Shown piece by piece: positions 59,131-64,000 of a DNA stretch of 64,000 nt. The stretch spans positions 1-64,000 of the forward strand of contig CANEVO010000007.1 in NCBI GenBank assembly GCA_947442255.1, given 5' to 3'. The position numbers were made by a program, and so were the translations under genes. This DNA is from Opitutia bacterium. GTDB lineage: Bacteria > Verrucomicrobiota > Verrucomicrobiae > Opitutales > Opitutaceae. Positions within the stretch are counted from its first letter, which is position 1. Each line of letters begins with the position of its first letter. The notes beneath the pieces are model-generated. The model saw nothing but the letters and a program-made list of their open reading frames with translations, was not told where the DNA came from and did no database searches.

Positions 59131-60102
59131 ATGCTTCTGTGGTTTGCAACCGGCCCAAAGCTCGGGTCGAGTCGCCGCGTGCAAACTTGGCAAAGCCCGC
59201 ATGGCCGTCCGCTCCCGCAACCCGGGGGTCGCACGCTCATCATGGCCATTTTGAACGTCACGCCCGACTCCTTTTCGGATGGCGGCCAGCTGCCAAGTGT
59301 CCAAGCGGTCGTCGATCGCGCGGGTCAGCTGCTCGCCGCCGGAGCCGACGTGTTGGACATCGGCGGCGAGTCCACGCGACCCGGCGCCGCACCCGTCACC
59401 GAGGACGAGGAACTTGCGCGAGTGCTGCCCGCGATTACCGCCGTGCGCCGCACCTGGTCCACGGCGGCGCTATCGATCGACACGATGAAGCCCCGCGTCG
59501 CGGAAGCCGCCATCCGCGCTGGCGCCGACATCGTCAACGACATCTGGGGACTGGCCCAAGACCTCACGGTCGACAATCGCCGCGCCGCGATCGCCGCCCT
59601 GCGCGCCGGAAAGTCCGATCTGCCGCTCACGCTGATGGCGGAAGCCGTCGCGCGCCTCGGTTGCCCCGTCATCCTCATGCACAACCGCCCGGACCGGGCC
59701 TACGGCGATTTCTGGACGGACGTGCTGCTCGACCTGCAGCTCAGCCTGGGCCTCGCCGGGCGCGCCGGGATTTCCGCCCACCAGATCTGGCTCGATCCCG
59801 GTTTCGGTTTCGCGAAGGACGTGGCCCAAAATCTCGCGGTGCTGAACCACCTCGACCGCATCGTGGCCTTGGGCCATCCTGTACTCGTGGGCACCTCGCG
59901 CAAATCGACTATCGGAAAAGTTCTCGGCACCACGCCGGACGACCGCAGCGAAGGCACCGGCGCCACCGTGGTCTGGTCCATCCAGAAGGGTTGCGCGATG
60001 GTTCGCGTGCACGACGTTGCGCCGATGGCCCGCTTCGTCCGCATGACCGACGCGATCAAGACGGGTCTCGGCTTTCCCACTCCCTCCTCATGGACCGCCT
60101 GA
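59131..60102 (+). CDS. folP: dihydropteroate synthase
   Basis: Joins 7,8-dihydropterin pyrophosphate and p-aminobenzoate. 323 residues from the ATG at 59131. TIM-barrel motifs: LIMAILNVTPDSFSDGG, ADVLDIGGESTRPGA, DIVNDIWG, ILMHNRP, IWLDPGFGFAKDVAQNL, LVGTSRKSTIG, and VRVHDVAPM. The insert DLTVDNRRAAIAALRAGKSD (about 155-175) lengthens the usual 270-residue protein. The conserved part begins near the Trp of VQTWQSPHG, so a GTG at 59179 is an equally good start. It opens folP-folB-folK-folC, whose members all overlap. Confidence 0.95.
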   Translation: MLLWFATGPKLGSSRRVQTWQSPHGRPLPQPGGRTLIMAILNVTPDSFSDGGQLPSVQAVVDRAGQLLAAGADVLDIGGESTRPGAAPVTEDEELARVLPAITAVRRTWSTAALSIDTMKPRVAEAAIRAGADIVNDIWGLAQDLTVDNRRAAIAALRAGKSDLPLTLMAEAVARLGCPVILMHNRPDRAYGDFWTDVLLDLQLSLGLAGRAGISAHQIWLDPGFGFAKDVAQNLAVLNHLDRIVALGHPVLVGTSRKSTIGKVLGTTPDDRSEGTGATVVWSIQKGCAMVRVHDVAPMARFVRMTDAIKTGLGFPTPSSWTA

Positions 60103-60464
60103 TTCTCCGCGAACTGCATTTTCTCGGCCGTCACGGTGTGTTGCCCGCCGAGGCGGAGACCGCCCAGCCGTTCTCCGCCACCGTGGAACTCGAACTGCCA
60201 CTCGGGCCGGCGGGCGAATCCGACCGGCTGGATCTCACCATCGATTACTGTGCGGTCCAGTCCGTGGTGCGCAACGTGATCGGCGGCTCGCGCAAATACC
60301 TCATCGAAACCCTCGCGGAAAGCATTGCCGCGGGACTGCTCGCCACCTTCCCGCAGGTCCGCGCCGTGACCGTCGAGGTCCTCAAACCGCGGCCCCCCGT
60401 CGATTTTCAATTTGCCGGCGTCGCTGTGCGGATCCGGCGCGAGCGCAGCATGGCGGGCGGATGA
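60090..60464 (+). CDS. folB: dihydroneopterin aldolase
   Basis: Splits dihydroneopterin to hydroxymethyl-dihydropterin and glycolaldehyde. 124 residues. Family marks: LHFLGRHGVLPAEAETAQPF, DLTIDYCAVQSVVRNVI, the Lys of GGSRKYLIETLAESIA, and VTVEVLKPRPPVDF. It overlaps folP by 13 bases and folK by four (ATGA). Confidence 0.93.
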   Translation: MDRLILRELHFLGRHGVLPAEAETAQPFSATVELELPLGPAGESDRLDLTIDYCAVQSVVRNVIGGSRKYLIETLAESIAAGLLATFPQVRAVTVEVLKPRPPVDFQFAGVAVRIRRERSMAGG

Positions 60465-60973
60465 GCGCGGTCGTCCGGCAGGCGTTCATCGGCGGCGGGG
60501 CCAATCTTGGCGATCGCTGTGCCACGCTGCGCGCCGCGATCGAACGACTGCGAAAAGCCCCGGGTATGATCGCGCTCGAATCCTCGTCGGTCCACGAAAC
60601 CGATCCGGTTGGCCCGATGGAGCAGCCGCCCTTTCTCAACTTGGCGATCGGCGTCGAGACCACGCTCGAACCGGAGGCATTGCTGACCCTGCTCCTCAAA
60701 ATCGAACAGGAATTCGGCCGGGTGCGCACGACCCGCTGGGGACCCCGTACGCTCGATTTCGATTTGCTGGCATTCGAGGGCGAAACGCGCGCGACCCCCG
60801 CGCTGCAGTTGCCGCACCCGCATCTGCTCGGACGGGAATTTGTGACGGTGCCCTTGCGCGAAGTGATCGCGCGTCCGCGATTTCAGCGAACGTGCTGGGA
60901 CACGTTACGGCGCCAGTTACAGGCCCTCCCGCCCGCCGCCCTGCAACCGCTTCCCGGCTGCCCTTCGCCGTGA
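60461..60973 (+). CDS. folK: 2-amino-4-hydroxy-6-hydroxymethyldihydropteridine pyrophosphokinase
   Basis: Transfers pyrophosphate from ATP to hydroxymethyl-dihydropterin. 170 residues. HPPK signatures: FIGGGANLGDRCATLRAAI, VHETDPVGPMEQPPFLNLAI, RTTRWGPRTLDFDLLAF with the metal-binding Asp pair, and LPHPHLLGREFVTVPL. Order FolB-FolK-FolC and four-base overlaps point to strict co-translation. Confidence 0.95.
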   Translation: MSAVVRQAFIGGGANLGDRCATLRAAIERLRKAPGMIALESSSVHETDPVGPMEQPPFLNLAIGVETTLEPEALLTLLLKIEQEFGRVRTTRWGPRTLDFDLLAFEGETRATPALQLPHPHLLGREFVTVPLREVIARPRFQRTCWDTLRRQLQALPPAALQPLPGCPSP

Positions 60974-62265
60974 TGACCGACTACGCCGCGGTGCAGGACT
61001 ACTTGCGCGGGTTGAAAGCCCGCGGTGTGCAACCCGGGCTCGCGCGCATGGAGCGCTTCATGGCCGCGCTCGGTCATCCCGAAAAAACGCCGCCCTGCGT
61101 ACATGTGGCGGGGACAAACGGCAAAGGCTCCGTTGCGGCGATGCTCGAAGCCATCCTGCGCGGGGCCGGGTGGCGCACGGGATTATACACGTCACCCCAT
61201 CTCGTGCGGCTCGGCGAACGCATCCAGGTGAACCGGCAGGCCATGACCGCGGAACAGATTGCCCGTTACACCCGGGAAATCCGGCCCGTTGCGGAAGCGC
61301 TGGCGGCGGCCCACGGACCGGAGGCCCATCCCAGTTACTTCGAATTCATGACGGCGATGGCGTTCCTGCATTTCGCGCGCGAACGGTGCGACTTCGCGCT
61401 CATCGAAACAGGCATGGGCGGGCGGCTGGACGCGACGAATGTCGTGCTGCCGGAAGTCAGCGTCATCACCTCGATCAGCTTCGACCATTGCGAATTCCTG
61501 GGCGACTCGCTCGAGCAAATCGCCGCTGAAAAAGCCGGCATCATCAAACCCAGCCGGCCGGTGGTCATCGGCCGATTGCCGCTGGAAGCGGAACGGGTGG
61601 TGCGCGCCGCCGCCGCGCAGCGTGCCGCGGCGGTCGTGTCACTCCGGGAGGAGTACGGCTCCGGGGAAAAACCCTTCCCCGCCACGAATCTCGCCGGCGA
61701 CCATCAACGGTGGAACGCCGCCGTGGCCACTCTCGCCGCGCGGGCCCTCCCCGCGCGCTGGCGGGTGACCGATCCCGTCGTGAACACCGCGCTCCAGCAG
61801 GTCGACTGGCCGGGACGATGGCAGCGCGTTCAGGCGGGCACCCGGCAGATCATCCTGGAGGCCGCGCACAATGCCGAGGGCGCGCAGGCCCTGGAGCGCG
61901 CGCTGGTGCGCCTGATCGCCGACACCGGTCGGGCCCCCGTGGTGGTCGTTGGCGTGCTCGGCCTCACCCGTGCGGAACCCCTGCTCGCGGCCGTCTGCCG
62001 CCACGCCCGGGAGATTCACCTCGTAATGCCGAGACAGCGGCGTGCCTGCACCCAGGATCAACTCGCCGCGCTGATCCCGTCTTCCTGCCCCGCGCGAGTG
62101 CATTGTTCCACCGTTGACACGGTGTTTCCCGAAGCCGCCAGCTGCACCGCCGGCGATCCCGGCGATACGATCGTGGTTACCGGCTCCATCTATCTCCTCG
62201 GCGAAGTGCTGGTCCGCCTCGATCCGAGTCGCGGCCCGCTTGAAGATCAGCTGCAGGATTTCTGA
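60973..62265 (+). CDS. folC: dihydrofolate/folylpolyglutamate synthase
   Basis: Adds glutamate to dihydropteroate and folates. 430 residues from 60973 (TGATG overlap with folK). Mur-ligase-type motifs: VHVAGTNGKGSVAAMLEAIL (P-loop), YTSPHLVRLGERIQVN, IETGMGGRLDATNVV, ITSISFDHCEFLGDSLEQIA, AAEKAGIIKP, and LEAAHNAEGAQAL. It carries the usual two domains. Dual dihydrofolate synthase activity is likely since no separate enzyme is here. Confidence 0.95.
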   Translation: MTDYAAVQDYLRGLKARGVQPGLARMERFMAALGHPEKTPPCVHVAGTNGKGSVAAMLEAILRGAGWRTGLYTSPHLVRLGERIQVNRQAMTAEQIARYTREIRPVAEALAAAHGPEAHPSYFEFMTAMAFLHFARERCDFALIETGMGGRLDATNVVLPEVSVITSISFDHCEFLGDSLEQIAAEKAGIIKPSRPVVIGRLPLEAERVVRAAAAQRAAAVVSLREEYGSGEKPFPATNLAGDHQRWNAAVATLAARALPARWRVTDPVVNTALQQVDWPGRWQRVQAGTRQIILEAAHNAEGAQALERALVRLIADTGRAPVVVVGVLGLTRAEPLLAAVCRHAREIHLVMPRQRRACTQDQLAALIPSSCPARVHCSTVDTVFPEAASCTAGDPGDTIVVTGSIYLLGEVLVRLDPSRGPLEDQLQDF

Positions 62266-62306
62266 ATCCGTTCGGCGCACCGCCCCGTCCGAAAACTGCC
62301 GTGCGC

Positions 62307-63284
62307 CTAGTCGATCGGTTCCACGTGAACGATCACATCGCTGATCCGGTGTGGCACGGACGCGATCAGCGCGTCCTTCACCGCGTGCGCAATGCTATGG
62401 CCGACGCGCACGGTCAGCCCGCCGTCGACCCGGATCTGAATGTCGACGAGATGGCTGAGTCCGCTCTTGCGCACCCGCACCTTGTCGAGGGCGCGCACCC
62501 CCGGCACTGCCAGCGCCAGCGCACGCACCTCGCCTTCGAATTCCTCCGGCGCGGCGGAATCCATCACATCGGCCAGCGCCTTGCCGGCCATGCTCACGCC
62601 GTTGAACGCGATAATCACGCATCCAAATAAAGCCGCCCAGTCGTCCGCGGTTTCCCAGCCATTCCCGCCCCACAACGCGATGCTGATGCCCACAAACGCG
62701 GCTGCCGACGTGATCGCATCGGACGAGTGATGCAGCGCCTCCGCCCCGAGCGCCGTGCTGCCCGCCTCGGCGCCCGCGGCACCGAGCCGGCGCGAAAACC
62801 ACATCTTGGTGACGACCACGCCCGCCAGCAAAATCAGGGTCCACCATGCGGGCCCCTGGTGAGGGGTGACGATCTTGCGCACCGCGTGCACTCCAATCCA
62901 ACCGGCCATCGCAAAAACGAACAACGCCACCGCCAACGCCGCCAGCGGCTCGGCCTTGCCGTGCCCATAGGGATGGTCGGCGTCCGGTGGCCGCGCCGCC
63001 ACGCGAAAGCCCGCCCACACCAAGGTCGACGACAGGATGTCCAGCAACGACTCGGCCCCGTCGGCGATAAGAGCGTAGGTGTTGCCCAGCACTCCGCCCG
63101 TAAATTTCACGGCCGCGAGCACCGCATTCAGCAGAATCCCGCGCAGCACGAGGCGCGCGCTGCTCTCGGCGCGCCGCTGGTTGGCGGCATGAGGGTTGGT
63201 CGGCAAAATCGGAACCACCCCCCCACGTTGGGTGCGGCCACCTCCGACCTCAACGCGCTTCCGCGGGATTTCCGCCGGCGCCAT
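62307..63284 (-). CDS. cation diffusion facilitator metal exporter
   Basis: Inner-membrane H+/metal antiporter for Zn, Fe, Mn or related ions. 325 residues with six helices. Metal-site motifs: ALIADGAESLLDILSS in helix 2, DADHPYGHGKAEPLA, and EALHHSSDAITSAAA in helix 5 (the HxxxD pattern in the form His-Ser-Ser-Asp). A C-terminal cytoplasmic ferredoxin-like domain (about 230-325) ends in HVEPID. The first ~40 residues are basic and unlike the family, so the real start may be a later codon. It diverges from the ACT protein. Confidence 0.9.
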   Translation of the reverse strand: MAPAEIPRKRVEVGGGRTQRGGVVPILPTNPHAANQRRAESSARLVLRGILLNAVLAAVKFTGGVLGNTYALIADGAESLLDILSSTLVWAGFRVAARPPDADHPYGHGKAEPLAALAVALFVFAMAGWIGVHAVRKIVTPHQGPAWWTLILLAGVVVTKMWFSRRLGAAGAEAGSTALGAEALHHSSDAITSAAAFVGISIALWGGNGWETADDWAALFGCVIIAFNGVSMAGKALADVMDSAAPEEFEGEVRALALAVPGVRALDKVRVRKSGLSHLVDIQIRVDGGLTVRVGHSIAHAVKDALIASVPHRISDVIVHVEPID

Positions 63285-63349
63285 TCCGCCCGGGACGGTG
63301 TGGCCCGGTCATTGATGCTCGCCGGTTTTCGAGCCACCGTGGCCGCGCC

Positions 63350-63802
63350 ATGGCTGCGGCCACCACTACGTCCAACGATCCCGTGAAGCAGTTCTCCGTC
63401 TTCGCCGAGAACCGGGTCGGCCGCCTGTACGACCTGATCACGCTGCTGAAGGGCAACAACGTCCACATCATGGGCATCACCGTGCTCGACCCCACGGACA
63501 GTGCCATCGTGCGCTACCTCACCGACGATCCCGACAAGGCGCGCGAGCTGATGATCAACAATGATTTTCCGTACACGGAATGTGAGGTACTCGCCGGCGC
63601 GATCACCGAGGAGTCGGAACTGCAGGGCATTCTCGCCGCGCTGTTCGAGGCCGAGATCAACATTTTTTACGTCTACTCGTGCATCAAGCGCCCCGACGGC
63701 CGCTCCGCGATTGCGATCAAGGCCGAGGACGAAGGCGTCGCCGCGCAGGCGCTGCACAAACGGGGTTTTCGCCTGCTCACGCAGCGCGATATTTCCCGCT
63801 GA
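63350..63802 (+). CDS. tandem ACT-domain protein
   Basis: 150 residues made of two ACT domains: about 12-75 (FSVFAENRVGRLYDLITLLK, NNVHIMGITVLDP) and 78-145 (ELQGILAALFEAEINIFYVY). Stand-alone ACT proteins bind amino acids and regulate enzymes or transcription; the motifs resemble the ACT proteins found with acetolactate synthase or aspartate kinase, but none is adjacent. No catalytic domain. Possibly a regulatory subunit whose partner lies elsewhere. Confidence 0.85.
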   Translation: MAAATTTSNDPVKQFSVFAENRVGRLYDLITLLKGNNVHIMGITVLDPTDSAIVRYLTDDPDKARELMINNDFPYTECEVLAGAITEESELQGILAALFEAEINIFYVYSCIKRPDGRSAIAIKAEDEGVAAQALHKRGFRLLTQRDISR

Positions 63803-63873
63803 TGATCGAAGCCGGCCTGGCCGGCCGGTTCAGGCCAATCCCGGCAGCAGGCCCCGGGGACAGCGCGATTCGA

Positions 63874-64000
63874 TCAACCCTGGACTTCGCCCATGCGCTC
63901 GCCCTCGAGCTCGTAGAGGCCGGTCATGTAACCGTTCTCGAACATGGCGCCGACCTTCAGCTCGCCGTAAAAAGCCACGGGCAGGTCCATCATCGGCTGC
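63874..64000 (-). CDS. C-terminal end of an unidentified protein (partial)
   Basis: The last 42 codons of a minus-strand gene that begins outside the window: QPMMDLPVAFYGELKVGAMF followed by ENGYMTGLYELEGERMGEVQG and TGA. It reads as well-formed coding sequence with GC3-rich codons. I do not recognise the family from this tail. Confidence 0.6.
   Translation of the reverse strand, partial: QPMMDLPVAFYGELKVGAMFENGYMTGLYELEGERMGEVQG

Noticed and set aside
59116..59180. Start of folP at GTG 59122
   Set aside because: Possible but less likely than ATG 59131 or GTG 59179; conservation begins near the Trp of VQTWQ.

Overview
The window is a GC-rich, gene-dense bacterial chromosome segment. The best guess is Verrucomicrobiota, probably an Opitutales/Opitutaceae-type organism. 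This is inferred from the mix of gene families: a sdhC-sdhA-sdhB operon with a single long cytochrome b subunit, a PEP-CTERM protein with autotransporter-associated repeats, a carboxypeptidase-regulatory-like TonB receptor, and sparse Shine-Dalgarno sites. No rRNA or other decisive phylogenetic marker is present. Both strands are used in short operons.

Layout. 0-4 kb: katG (3' end outside the window) and a DEAD-box helicase. 3.9-8.3 kb: a two-domain VOC protein, a PilT-like ATPase with an N-terminal extension, a small membrane protein, a broken V4R-domain gene, a frameshifted orphan and a Cys-rich orphan. 8.5-12.3 kb: an EamA exporter, a decayed nuclease gene, and a DUF485/sodium-solute symporter pair ending in a strong terminator. 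12.4-19 kb: gpsA, lysA and sdhCAB. 19-26 kb: a CapK/PaaK-like adenylate-forming protein, a Nudix hydrolase, a LysM protein, tRNA-Pro with a truncated PEP-CTERM gene beside it, a TPR protein, purU, a quinone oxidoreductase and a DUF3568-like protein. 26-30 kb: carB, then a small debris field (Fis-type HTH remnant, IS110 remnant) beside tRNA-Gly. 30-32.5 kb: a phosphoribosyltransferase, a membrane protein, rsmE and rsmD. 33-37 kb: an Mla-type phospholipid transport operon led by an unusual Trp-Pro-rich protein. 37-45 kb: an arginine cluster (argG, argF-argD-argB, argJ, argC) with a pilin-like gene inserted. 45-49.5 kb: a TIGR02001-type outer-membrane protein, rplM-rpsI, DUF423, a CCA/poly(A)-polymerase-type nucleotidyltransferase and a MOSC protein. 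49.5-52.4 kb: a decayed TonB-dependent receptor. 52.6-56.5 kb: xdhC-mocA, purE, and a secreted protein next to its broken paralogue. 56.4-62.3 kb: pabB-pabC diverging from folP-folB-folK-folC. 62.3-64 kb: a CDF metal exporter, a tandem ACT protein and the tail of one more gene.

How the genes work together. Arginine synthesis runs through the acetyl-recycling route (ArgJ present), with ArgB, ArgC, ArgD, ArgF and ArgG here; carB supplies carbamoyl phosphate. The folate block covers p-aminobenzoate synthesis (PabB/PabC) and the steps from dihydroneopterin to folylpolyglutamate (FolB, FolK, FolP, FolC). An 18-bp perfect palindrome in the shared control region may co-regulate both arms. PurE and PurU connect purine synthesis to one-carbon metabolism. 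SdhCAB is the respiratory succinate dehydrogenase.

Genome decay is the second theme. Housekeeping genes are intact. Accessory or surface genes (TonB receptor, nuclease, V4R gene, secreted paralogue, PEP-CTERM tail, IS110 and Fis fragments) carry stops, frameshifts or truncations. Several frameshifts sit in homopolymer runs, so sequencing error must be excluded for those. The most interesting unexplained items are the Trp-Pro-rich protein translationally coupled to MlaE-MlaF-MlaD, the pab/fol palindrome and the PilT-V4R-orphan cassette.
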